Source of the DNA: Archilochus colubris
Lineage: Eukaryota > Chordata > Aves > Apodiformes > Trochilidae
Assembly (NCBI GenBank): GCA_023079485.1
Contig: CM041108.1
Coordinates: forward strand, 6,601,321-6,665,320
Direction: 5' to 3'
DNA length: 64,000 bases
Position numbers and translations under genes: made by a program. Of the stretch, positions 47,035 through 57,471 are shown one piece after another (position 1 is the stretch's first letter; each line of letters begins with the position of its first letter). Under the pieces are notes generated by a model. It saw nothing but the letters and a program-made list of their open reading frames with translations, had not been told where the DNA came from and searched no databases.

Positions 47035-47300
47035 TTTAGTTTGCCCAGTTGCTGGAGACTGATTTGTAGTTTTCTTGCTAAAAAGGGCTGACTTCCGGTT
47101 ATAAAATGGCCGACTTCCGGTGACTCATTTGTAGCTTTTTTGCTAAAAAGTCGATTGACTTCCGGTGCCAAAATAGCCGACTTTCGGGGACTCATTTGTA
47201 GTTTTTCGCTAAAAAGATGGCCCACTTCCAGTAGCAATATGGCTGACTTCTGGAGACTCATTTGTAGTTTTTCGCTAAAACAATGCCCGACTGCCGGTCA
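47035..47300. repeat. 66-67 bp minisatellite carrying ETS-like sites
   Basis: About four degenerate copies contain gactcatttgtag, a T-rich run, gctaaaa and then gacttccggt. acttccgg, an ETS/GABPA core (CCGGAAGT on the other strand), is intact at 47091, 47113 and 47158 and is mutated in later copies (47180, 47224, 47246, 47290). Confidence 0.75.
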
Positions 47301-47669
47301 ATGGTTTTGTATCTTCTTACATTCAGTGCGCGGCAGTGTGTATTGGGGTCTTCAGTTCTTTGCACACGTCACACTGTTTGGTTTTTGGAGACAGCGCATC
47401 TGACACGTAGGACCAATCCTAACCCTGTATGTCAGGTAACAAGGGAAAAGTGTGAGTTTGCAGAAGTGAACAGCAGGGTGATTTGGAATTGCCAGAAGAG
47501 GCTTAACAAAAGGTTTTGGATTTGCGATTCTCACAAATAAGGAGAAGAGGTCTCAAACATATCTGTAAACAGATAGTTTAGACAAGTGCGTTACACAGAA
47601 CTTGGAGCCCTGGGGAGAAAATACACTTTGAGAGATATTAGTGTTATAAATGACTGGGACTCAATATTC

Positions 47670-48007
47670 TGTTAATAGTTTAATTTAATTAATAAAATTG
47701 CAATAGGCAAAACAGCGCTGGGTGCGTGGGGAGTCTCCGCTCCACTCACACGCACGCCGTAAAGTTTAATCTTTTATATTCCATATCTATTCTAATACAT
47801 ATTCATGACTGTTCAGGGAATAGTCTGGATTATGTTTATTAGTTCTTGGAAGAGGTGGGCCTTCAAAGGCACATGCCCAGTTTATCCCTGGGGGTCTTTT
47901 TGACCCCCATCTGTTGGTCGTTGGATGAAGTCAGTATCTGCCCCGGTTTCCCCTCTCGTTACCCTTTGATTCCGCCCATGCGCTCCTTCTCTCTTTCCTG
48001 TGCAACA
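47670..48007 (-). mobile_element. Probable LTR, minus orientation
   Basis: On the minus strand the segment begins TGTTGCACAGG, has an ATATAAAAG TATA box about 230 bp in, and ends with ATTAAA and ...TTAACA, so it is bounded by TG and CA. It is about 338 bp long. Flanking bases do not form a target duplication, so the ends or the solo-LTR reading may be wrong. Confidence 0.5.
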
Positions 48008-48299
48008 CTCTGCAGTCAGCAGTAAAACCACCTTAAATTGCAATGCTATGTGGTGAGCAGCACAATCAGCTTAGATTAGCACAACAGGGTGTACACTGTA
48101 GTGTTTTCAGGGTACAGAAACTGTGGATGTCTTGTTTCTTGTTCCCCTAAGCCTTGTAGTTACAGAAAGAACAGTTATTTAATTCTAACAAATTCCTACG
48201 TTTGCATATTTCACAGTGTTGAATACAGATATATTATTAGTACTCTCAAAGTTGGGTTAGCAAACACTTTATAATTATTTAACGTGAATTCACAAACAC

Positions 48300-48740
48300 A
48301 TATATTACATTAGCACGTTTTTGGGCTGTGCTGGAACTAGAACAACTCACAAGAGGACATAAAGCAGCTCTGTCTGCCATAATTCCTATCATGCAATGGG
48401 TCACATATATTCAAGATAGAGCCAAAGGTGGACGCTACAGTGTGCCTGCCTTCCACTAGCAGCTAACCACTGCCCCCATGAGTAATCAAGACCTAAACCC
48501 TGATTTTTCACTCAAAAACAAATCTTTAATGAGGTTTGAAAAAACCTTGGATCTATTAACTCATCCTGAGACAGAGCACATTCACATTTGGTTTAGTGGA
48601 AGATCAGCTAAGTATGTAGGAGGAAAATGGCTTGTGAAAGCAGGACCTTACTCTCCCCATTCTGAGACATTTTTTTGAAACCATGAGAGAATGCAAAAGC
48701 AGCCAATATGCTGAATTGTCTGGGCAGGTATTTTAGATAA
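48300..48740 (+). pseudogene. Endogenous retrovirus pol remnant (RNase H-like), broken
   Basis: Two frames together show an RNase H-like signature: a stretch with SAKYVGGKW near 48600-48640 and one with KSSQYAEL near 48690-48720, typical of avian retroviral pol. It is not functional: there is an in-frame stop after the first part (about 48458), a frame change near 48675, a stop soon after SGQVF, and the acidic residue expected before the first motif is missing (SGRS). The fragment is isolated from any gag or complete pol. Confidence 0.6.
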
Positions 48741-50188
48741 CCACCAGTAAGATGTCTAGGAAAGATAGTTTACATAGCCCTATGATCTGCGACTTTGGTC
48801 CCAGCCAGGCCCTGGTTTCAGTCGTTATGGGGCAGAAGACCAGATGTTTTCACATTAAGAAAAGTGCAATTCCTCCGGACTACCAGCAACGGGATACTCG
48901 AAAAACTGGACCCTTTCTGGGGTCCTCACCTACAAGAGGATGCACCGTGTAGGATTTTCCAACTGCTGGAAATGGTTCTCCGTGTCCTCATAACCACCAG
49001 GGCTCCCCAGCAACCACAGATCCAGACAAAGTCGAATCATTACGGCAGTCGGCGACACATCTTTCTTACTTGCTATCGCTGCGTGTGTATAGTAACAATT
49101 ACATGAGCTGCTGTGTTTTGCTTTGACTTTGCTATTGCACTTCAGTTTTGTTGTTTGTTTCTGCACTTGTTCCCTTATAATTTAATACATCAGTAAATAC
49201 AAACTAACTTCTTTATTTGGGTGCCTGTGTCTTTTGGGCTGACCCCACACATTTGGCAAAATATCATATTCAGTAGCAGACCTGTATAGACCTCAGGACA
49301 CTCTCAACTGTCATTGAAATCCAGTAAAACCATTGCCACATGAACCACTAGGGACAGACTAATAGAGTTGAAAAGCAGCGCAGCAAGCCCCTCCCCGCTT
49401 GAGAGTCAGATAAGTCCACAGGACATGGAGCTGGCAAAATGAAAGCTGAATTTCAGGAACCAGAGTTCCCTATGGAGACCAGGAAGCAAATGGATCCATC
49501 TATTTGGAGATGGCAGCAAACCATCAGAACTTCAGGTGCAGATGGAACAACCAGGGAAATCAAAGGCACATGCAGATGAGCCAAGAGACCAATCACCCTG
49601 GGGTAAGATGCATTTTAAACCAACCCTTTATACAACAGGTCGAGTGCACATCATGCGGACAAGTAGCGAGGTATTAAAAGGCAGAGATAAAATACACCAA
49701 CTCTGGGGTAAAAGGAGAGTAAGAACTCTGCTTTATTGCCAGGGGCACAGATCACATCCAGCCACACCTAGGGTCCTCTCCAAGTAAGCATTCAGAAAGA
49801 GATGGGGGTCCAGTCTCCCCCTCAAGACTCTGCCAGAGGGTCTTCCCGGACTTTTCTTCAACATCATTGCCTATCAGAGCCCTCTCATTCAGGGCACCGC
49901 TCCTTATGAGACCATCCTCACAATGCCCCACACCCTTCGATCTCTGTGGTGCTCTTTTTAGTTCTCTTACTGAGACAGAATCCTTCTTCAGGCTCTCTTT
50001 GCACCCCAGAACCCTTCCTTTATTTGTTGTGATCTTAGATGTCTGTTCAGTCACTCAACTCCTGAGGGCATCCATACATCACCTGAACAAATCCATTTTT
50101 TCCTCGTGTCCCAGAGCTGCCTTTTACCTCTCTCGTAGCACCCTTCTGCCACCATCACTCCTCTGGAGGCCAACCTCACACCCCCTTG
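48741..50188. other. Interval without recognised gene, possibly more ERV-derived sequence
   Basis: No conserved coding block is identified. Short open frames overlap on both strands. Its position between a pol remnant and an LTR suggests old retroviral DNA in part, but I cannot show it. Confidence 0.35.
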
Positions 50189-51314
50189 TGTCCTGGTCTG
50201 GGCCAGGATAAAGGTGATTTTGTGTTTTGTACTTTTGCTTTTAGCTAAGTCTCTTGTAAGTAGTTGGCACTTGCTGAAATTGACAGCAAGTTTCTCAGAC
50301 ATTGTGTGCTTCTTCTAGGACTGATAACACTCGATGTTTATAGGTACTGCTAGAGACTGGTATGCAGAGCCAAGGCCACTGCTCAGCTCTGTAGCGGGAG
50401 GAGCCATTCTTGCTCCTGAAGCTCGACGAGCTGCTGGTCTCTTCCAGGACTCCAGCCACCACACAGCGCTTCCAGGGTAGAAGTGTAGCGGGAAGAGCCT
50501 TTCTTGCTCCAGAGGCTAGATGAGCTGCTGGCCTCTCCATGCCTTGCACCAGAGTGAGCTTCCTCTGTGGGTGTGTGTCCCACCTTTATTGGCCCCCTGG
50601 TAATAGGGGGCCTGCCCTAACCAGGCACAGGTGGACTCACACCCACTCTTTGGCAACTCGAGGCACCTGGTTTATCTTGTTTCTCTACACAGCTCTGAGA
50701 AAAACTTTGACCTTACAGAAGGAAGAAAGAGGTCCCACCTGCAGCCCTCCTTTGGGGAGGAACGGACAAGATAGATGCCAGCAGTGACCACACAGAGTGT
50801 TCCATTCCACACACCTCATACTAGGTATAAATTTGAGGCATCACGAGGGCCAAGCCAGATTTCCTGTTTCCAGCTTCCATCTGCCTGCCCTTCCTGCCTT
50901 TTCCTGCTTCCCTTCCTCCCCCCGGCATCCTGGAAGGATTCCGTCCGTTCTTCTGCCTGTGCTCATGATCTGTGCCAGCCCATATCTGTGTGTTCCTGCC
51001 TCCAGTTCCCGACTGCTCCTGACTCTGGGAGTCCAGGACTTTCCCAGGGCTGCCCTGCAGCCTCGGTGGGGATGTGAGAGTTCTTGGGGAAAAGGGGGAA
51101 GGCACGTGGTTTCCATTTTCCTGTTTATTTGTCTATATTTAGTAATCTTTTCCTATTTATCATTACTGCTTCATTAAAGTTATGCAGTTTAGTTTCCAAC
51201 CCATTAGTCTCTCTCCCTTAATTCTCTCTTCTTTCTTTATCAAGGAGGAGAGTGAGATTAATAGAGAGGATCTGTTATGTGGTTTAATTGCCAGGCCAGT
51301 GTTAAACCGTGACA
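50189..51314 (+). mobile_element. Solo LTR with 5-bp target-site duplication (ccttg)
   Basis: The element starts tgtcctggtctgggccagga and ends ggccagtgttaaaccgtgaca, the characteristic termini of a bird ERV LTR group. The five bases before it (50184-50188) and after it (51315-51319) are both ccttg, a perfect target duplication. No internal retroviral region is present, so it is a solo LTR of 1,126 bp. It contains an internal partial duplication at about 50,385-50,535 (gcgggaagagcc... repeated) and an attaaa near the 3' end. Confidence 0.85.
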
Positions 51315-51874
51315 CCTTGCTGGCGTCCCACAGCCCTCTTCTGGCTCTGTTGCACATTTTACACCTTTTTCGCTCCACGAGAACCTCTTCTGAAACTGTC
51401 TGTCATTTGGTTCCCAACATCCCAGGGACACCTGTACTTTATTCAAATTCCCTCCAGACTGCTGCTTGTGCCCCTCAGCTTTCTTCAGTGTCTTTGATCC
51501 AAAAATGACCCCTCTAACAGAACAGTGCCTTCCAGCTTGCCTTTAGTACGCTTTTAGCTTTGTTGCAGAGCTCTCACTCCTCTGAGTCTTTCAGGGGACT
51601 TCTTGAGTCCATATCTGTGACCCACCCCACTTGTTCTTTCCTCCTTTCTGTCTAATCCAAGCCTCCAACAAACTTTACTCTGTTAACATTCTCTAGGGGT
51701 TGAATTCTTACCTAGTCATGTTGCTGAAGCAACAAAAAGAAAAAAACCAAAATTCCTCAGCCAGCATCATAGACCTCTGCTTGTCCTCTAAATTGAAGAA
51801 AGGGGAGAAAACTGACTGCTTCTCCTCTGGCTGCTTTTATACCTTGTGGTAATTGCTACCTCCCCTTTCTCAGG

Positions 51875-52037
51875 GGATTGTGGGAACAGCTGTGGGCGGT
51901 GCCTGTGGTATATAAGCCACAGCCTTTGGCTAGGGGCTTCAGTCAGCTCCTGGGCTTCCCTGAAGTTAGAGCTCTTCTTCTCCTGTAGCTGAGGGCAGCT
52001 ATGGAGCCATTTGGACTGATCAAGAAGACTCTTCAAG
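51875..52037 (+). promoter_or_regulatory. Promoter copy 1, first exon with ATG
   Basis: TATA box tatataa at 51909-51915. The exon carries an ATG at 52001 reading MEPFGLIKKTLQ plus one base (phase 1) to the donor. The other three copies have no ATG at this point. Confidence 0.55.
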
Positions 52038-52199
52038 GTAAGAACTTTAGAACCACTTAAAGATAACGCTCTTTATAGCAAGAATATGGTTGCATGCAAG
52101 CATCTGTGCTTGTCATGTAAACTGAAGATGAAAGAAAAAAGTGAGGGCTTCTGCCCTGGCTGGTTTTCTACCTTGTGGTAATTGCCACTTCCCCTTTCC

Positions 52200-52366
52200 T
52201 AGGGGATTGTGGGAGAGGCTGTGGGTGGTGCTTGTGGTATATAAGCTGCAGCCTTTGGCTAGGGGCTTCAGTCAGCTCCTGGGCTTCTCTGAGGTCAGAG
52301 CTCTCCTGCTCCTGGAGCTGAGGGCAGCTGTTGAGCTGTCTGGGCTGTTTGAGAAGACTCTTCAAG
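52200..52366 (+). promoter_or_regulatory. Promoter copy 2, first exon without ATG
   Basis: TATA box tatataa at 52238-52244, donor after 52366. Where copy 1 has atggag this copy has gttgag. Confidence 0.55.
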
Positions 52367-52529
52367 GTAAGAACTGTAGAACCACCAAAAGATAACGCTC
52401 TTTATAGCAAGAATATGGTTGCATGCAAGCGTCTCTGCTTGTCACGTAAACTGAAGATGAAAGAAAAAACTGGTGGCTTCTGCCCTGGCTGGTTTTCTAC
52501 CTTGTGGTAATTGCCACTTCTCCTTTCCT

Positions 52530-52695
52530 AGGGGATTGTGGGAGAGGCTGTGGGTGGTGCTTGTGGTATATAAGCCACAGCCTTTGGCTAGGGGCTTCAG
52601 TAAGCTCCTGGGCTTCTCTGAGGTCAGAGCTCTCTTGCTCCTGGAGCTGAGGGCAGCTGTTGAGCTGTCTGGGCTGTTTGAGAACACTCTTCAAG
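52530..52695 (+). promoter_or_regulatory. Promoter copy 3, first exon without ATG
   Basis: TATA box tatataa at 52567-52573, donor after 52695. Confidence 0.55.
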
Positions 52696-52857
52696 GTAAG
52701 AACTTTAGAACCACCAAAAGATAACGCTCTTTATAGCAAGGATATGGTTGCATGCAAGCGTCTGTGCTTGTCACGTAAACTGAAAATGAAAGAAAAAACT
52801 GGTGGCTTCTGCCCTGGCTGGTTTTCTACCTTGTGATAATTGCCACTTCCCCTTTCC

Positions 52858-53024
52858 TAGGGGATTGTGGGAGAGGCTGTGGGTGGTGCTTGTGGTATAT
52901 GAGCGACAACCTTTGGCTAGGGGCTTCAGTAAGCTCCTGGGCTTCTCTGAGGTCAGAGCTCTCCTGCTCCTGGAGCTGAGGGCAGCTGTTGAGCTGTCTG
53001 GGCTGTTTGAGAAGACTCTTCAAG
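52858..53024 (+). promoter_or_regulatory. Promoter copy 4, TATA box altered
   Basis: The TATA box reads tatatga at 52896-52902 instead of tatataa, as in P1 at 26.4 kb. The donor after 53024 is intact. This copy is the nearest to the following E block. Confidence 0.5.
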
Positions 53025-53111
53025 GTAAGAACTTTAGAACCACCAAAAGGTAGAGCTCTTTATAGCAAGAATATGGTTGCATGCATGTTTTGTTCTTTTT
53101 TTTAATTGCAG

Positions 53112-53986
53112 TTGTTGATGAGGAAGCTTAGAACTGCAGAAACATGCTCGTCAGCCACCGTGGTTTTGTTACTGGACATAAATTTAGACCCACAGCCCTC
53201 TGAAAGCTAAGTACAGGAACTTGGTTGCAGAGGGGCCGAGGCTTGGAGTTGCAGGAGGGGTTTTGACGATGGCATCTGGGTGATGGCTGTCTATAATCAG
53301 CCCCCTTTGAGTGGGCAAATAGAGTGTGATACTTTCCAGCACAATGCTAGGGTGGGCAGGGCAGCTCCAGCCTTGGTGTTTGGGGTTGTGTATTTTATGT
53401 TGTCTGTCTTTGGCTTGGAGCTTCCTCAGGCCTTGATGGTCTTCTGTGTCGTCACAGAGCAAGTCCTACATCTTGGGCATCATCCCTGCAAAGCCTTTCC
53501 TGATCAGCACGGTGCTGATCAGCAGCATCTTCTGTACGACAAGTCAAAATTGCCGATCGGTCTGTTGCCTTGGAAGTTTCTTGATGATTGTCTTTGGCAA
53601 TGTCATTCTCGCTTGCATTGTCATCTGATCTCTGTCCATCCAGTTTCCCTGAGGGGGACTCATTCCCCGCATCCTTGCATCCTCAGGTCTTGAAGGCGGC
53701 TTCTCGGGCATCCGTCGCTTCATTCCCTCGCTTTGCAGACGCATCGCTGTTGGTCTTATTGCCCAAAAGTCTTGGATTCCAGACTCCCTCATCTTGCTGC
53801 GAGTTTTATCTTGAGTTCAAGTCTTGTGACTCACATGGCTGTGTCTTGGGTCAGTCTGTGCATGTGAGTGTTTGGCTTGGAGCTGCCCTGCCTGCTGTGT
53901 AGGATCAGGGGACATGGGAAGCGTCAAAACCTGACCGACTCGGTGTTGTGCGGCTTTCTGGTAAGTTGCTTAATCCTGTTTTTCAG
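53112..53986 (+). repeat. First E and F blocks of the lower array
   Basis: An E block at 53112 follows tttttttaattgcag. Its phase-0 frame is open from MRKLRTAETCSSATVV to a TAA, and the old donor reads ctaagt. The F block follows with a perfect 23-bp hairpin at 53500-53522. Confidence 0.6.
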
Positions 53987-55734
53987 ATTCCACACCTCAA
54001 GGATGAGGATGAAATGCATGGAGGAGGAAAGAAGGGAACCAGCTGAAGGTTAGTCAGGGTGTGCAGTTGGTGGGAATCTGTCTCTCTTGGCTTCCTGACC
54101 ACAGTATGGTTTGTTGTCCTTTTGAAGGTGGAAGCGGTGAGCGAAGCGGGATACGGACACCGGAGGTGGCTGTGACAAGGTGAGCCAAAGCTGGTGGGCT
54201 GGAGGAGCAGCTACTTCTCGGGTGTTTGTATTGTCGCTTAGTCATGAGCATCCCCTGTTTGTGGTCTTTTTTTCTTTTTCAGGTGCCCTCCTAACCTCAT
54301 TGTGGCACCCCAAAGACATGGCAGGCAGATGGGTGAGGGGCAAAGGTAATGGAGGGGGAGAGGGATGTCACAGTGGCCTAGATGTTGTTGGAGGCAATAT
54401 CTCAGCGTGTGCCTTTCTCTTTGACTTCTGCAGGTGTTGCACACAGTGCCGGTGTGACCAGGCCTTGTCTTGAGGAACGTTTGGACAAGGTGAGGTAGCT
54501 GTGCACAGAGTTGTTCATGTATTTTATGTCAACTCGGTTAAATGTTTCCCCTTTTTTTGCAGGTGGTGTCCATCCTACCTTTGGGAATGGATGACCATTG
54601 AAGGTGAGGTGTTAGAGAGGGGGTTCATGCAGCCTGTGGTGGTTGATCAGCAGAACAGTAACTCTCTCTCTCTCTTGTTCTTTTAGGTTGCCCAAAGCAG
54701 TGGTGGAGACAGGATTGAGCTCTGGATCAGGAAGGGGAGAAGAATGGTCTTGGACTCTTCTGAGGCATCTTCTTTGTAGTGTAAGTGTTCGTAGATGGCT
54801 GAAGCAGTCCTAACTGGTGTCATGGACTCTGATTTTTTTCCATTTTTTTTTTTTCTTCTGATTGCAGATGATGAACAGGAACATGTGTACTGAAGCAACA
54901 TGCCCGTCAGACGATGTGGTGTTTGCTGCTGGACATAGATTCAGAACCCCAGCTCTCAGAAAGATAAGTTGAGGGACTGAATCATCGAGGGGTTGAGAGT
55001 TGCCGGAGGGATTTTGAAGTTGCTCTCTGGGAGAGGGCTGTCTGGGAGTAGGTCCCTTTGCGTGCATAAGGGGAGCAAGTTATTTTCTGGCACGATGCTA
55101 GTGTGGGCAGGGCAGCTCCAACCTCGGTGTCTGGGGTTGTGTGTTTTATGTCATCCATCTTTGTTGTCTCGGACCTTCCTCAGGCCTTGATGGTCCTCTG
55201 TGTTCTCAGAGAGAAAGTCCCGCATCTTGGGCATCATCCCTGCAAAGCCTTTCCTGATCAGCATGGTGCTGGTCAGCAGCGTCTTTTTCTTGCATGACAA
55301 ATGCCAACTGTAGATTGGTCTTTCCCTTGGAAGTTTCTTGATGATCATCTTCTGAAACATTATTGCCGCTTGCGTCGCCATCTCTGGTCATAGATTTTTT
55401 TCTTGGATCAGTACTCGATCCCCATGTCCTCGTGTCCTCAGGTCTTGAAGTCCATGCTTTTGGCATCCATCGCTTCATTTCCTAGCTTTGCAGTCACAGT
55501 GGGTGACTGGGTCTACTTGCCAAGCAGTCTTGTGTGCCTGAGATGTGCTTCTTGCTTGGTGTTCTTTTGAGATTGGTCTCATGGTTTGTAGGGTTGTGTC
55601 TTGTTTCTTTGAGTGTTTGGCTTGGAGCTGCCCTGCCTGTAGTTGTAGGGTCAGGGTTTGCTGGAAGGGTGCTAAAGGGAATCTTCCAGGTGCTTGAGTA
55701 TCATTTCAGTGATTTGCATAATCCTGTTTTTCAG
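53987..55734 (+). repeat. 1.74-kb cassette, copy 1 (Y, Z, A, B, C, D, E, F)
   Basis: Starts at Y 53987 (after cctgtttttcag); Z at 54128, A about 54283, B about 54434, C about 54562, E at 54868, F hairpin at 55254-55276. Block Z carries ctgtgacaag where upper-array copies read ctgtggcaag, putting a stop in its phase-0 frame. Confidence 0.8.
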
Positions 55735-57471
55735 ATTCCACACCTCCAGGATGAGGATGAAATGCATGGCGGAGGAGACAAGGGAACCAGCTGAAGGTTA
55801 GTCAGGGTGTGCAGTTGGTGGGAATCTGTCTCTCTTGGCTTACTGACCACAGTATGGTTTGTTGTCCTTTTGAAGGTGGAAGAGGCGAGCGAAGTGGGAT
55901 ACGGACACTGGAGTTGGCTGTGACAAGGTGAGCCAAAGCTGGTGGGCTGGAGGAGCAGTTACTTCTCGGGTGTTGTGTTGTCAGTTAGTCATGAGCATCC
56001 CCCGTTTGTGTTTTTTTTTTCTTTTTCAGGTGCCCTCGTAACCTCATTGTGGCACCCCAAAGAGATGGCAGGCAGATGGGTGAGGGGCAAAGGTAATGGA
56101 GCAGGAGAGGGATGTCACAGTGGCCTGGATGTTGTTCGAGGCAATATCTCAGCGTGTGCCTTTCTCTTTGACTTTTACAGGTGTTGCACACAGTGCCGGT
56201 GTGACCAGGCCTTGTCTTGAGGAACATTTGGAGAAGGTGAGATAGCTGTGCACAGAGTTGTTCATGTATTTTATGTCAACTCAGTTAAATGTTTCCCCTT
56301 TTTTTGCAGGTGGTGTCCATCCTACCTTTGGGAATGGATGACCATTGAAGGTGAGGTGTTAGAGAGGGGGTTCATGCAGCCTGTGGTGGTTGATCAGCAG
56401 AACAGTAACTCTCTCTCTCTCTTGTTCTTTTAGGTGCCCAAAGCAGTGGTGGAGACAGGATTGAGCTCTGGATCAGGAAGGGGAGAAGAATGCTCGTGGA
56501 CTCTTCTGAGGCGTCTTCTTTGTAGTGTAAGTGTTTGTAGATGGCTGAAGCAGTCCTAAATGGTGACATGGAATCTGATTATTTCCTTTTTTTTTTTCTT
56601 CTCATTGCAGATGATGAACAGGAACATGTGTACTGAAGCAACATGCCTGTCAGACGATGTGGTGTTTGCTGCTGGACATAGATTCAGAACCCCAGCTCTC
56701 AGAAAGATAAGTTGAGGGACTGAATCGTCGAGGGGTTGAGAGTTGCCGGAGGGATTTTGAAGTTGCTCTCTGGGAGAGGGCTGTCTGGGAGTAGCTCCCT
56801 TTGCGTGCATAAGCGGAGCAAGTTAGTTTCTGGCATGATGCTAGTGTGGGCAGGGCAGCTCCAGCCTCGGTGTCTGGGGTTGTGTGTTTTATGTCATCCA
56901 TCTTTGTTGTCTCGGACCTTCCTCAGGCCTTGACGGTCCTCTGTGTCCTCAGAGAGCAAGTCCCGCATCTTGGGCATCATCCCTGCAAAGCCTTTCCTGA
57001 TCAGCACGGTGCTGGTCAGCAGCGTCTTTTTCTTGCGTGACAAATGCAAACTGTAGTCTTTATTCTTGGAAGTTTCTTGACGGTCATCTTCTGAAACATC
57101 ATTGCCACTTGCCTCGGCATCTCTGGTCATAGATTTTTCTTGGATCAGGAATCAATCCCCACGTCCTCGTGTCCTCAGGTCTTGAAGTCCATGCTTTTGG
57201 CATCCATCGCTTCATTTCCTAGCTTCGCAGTCACAGTGGGTGACTGTGGGTCTTCTTGCCAAGCAGTCTTGTGTGCCGGAGATGTGCTTCTTGCTTGGTG
57301 TTCTTTTGACATGGTCTCATGGTTTGCAGGGTTGTGTCTTGCTTCTTTGAGTGTTTGGCTTGGAGCTGCCCTGCCTGTAGTTGTAGGGTCAGGGTTTGCT
57401 GGAAGGGTGCTAAAGGGAATCTTCCAGGTGTTGAGTAGCATTTCGGTGACTTGCGTAATCCTGTTTTTCAG
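55735..57471 (+). repeat. 1.74-kb cassette, copy 2
   Basis: Y at 55735, Z at 55876, A about 56030, E at 56611, F hairpin at 56997-57019. Highly similar to copies 1 and 3, including the shared nonsense change in Z. Confidence 0.8.

Larger units (their letters stand above)
51780..53095 (+). repeat. Four 329-bp tandem copies of a promoter plus first exon
   Basis: Each unit holds a T-rich lead, a ggggattgtggga box, a TATA box, a first exon rich in cagctc and ctggagctg, a donor (cttcaag then gtaagaac) and a short intron part ending in a shared agcaagaatatggttgcatgc tract. TATA boxes are at 51909, 52238, 52567 and 52896 and donors end at 52037, 52366, 52695 and 53024, so both are spaced exactly 329 bp. 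Multiplying only the promoter and first exon in front of one exon array is unusual. Confidence 0.85.
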
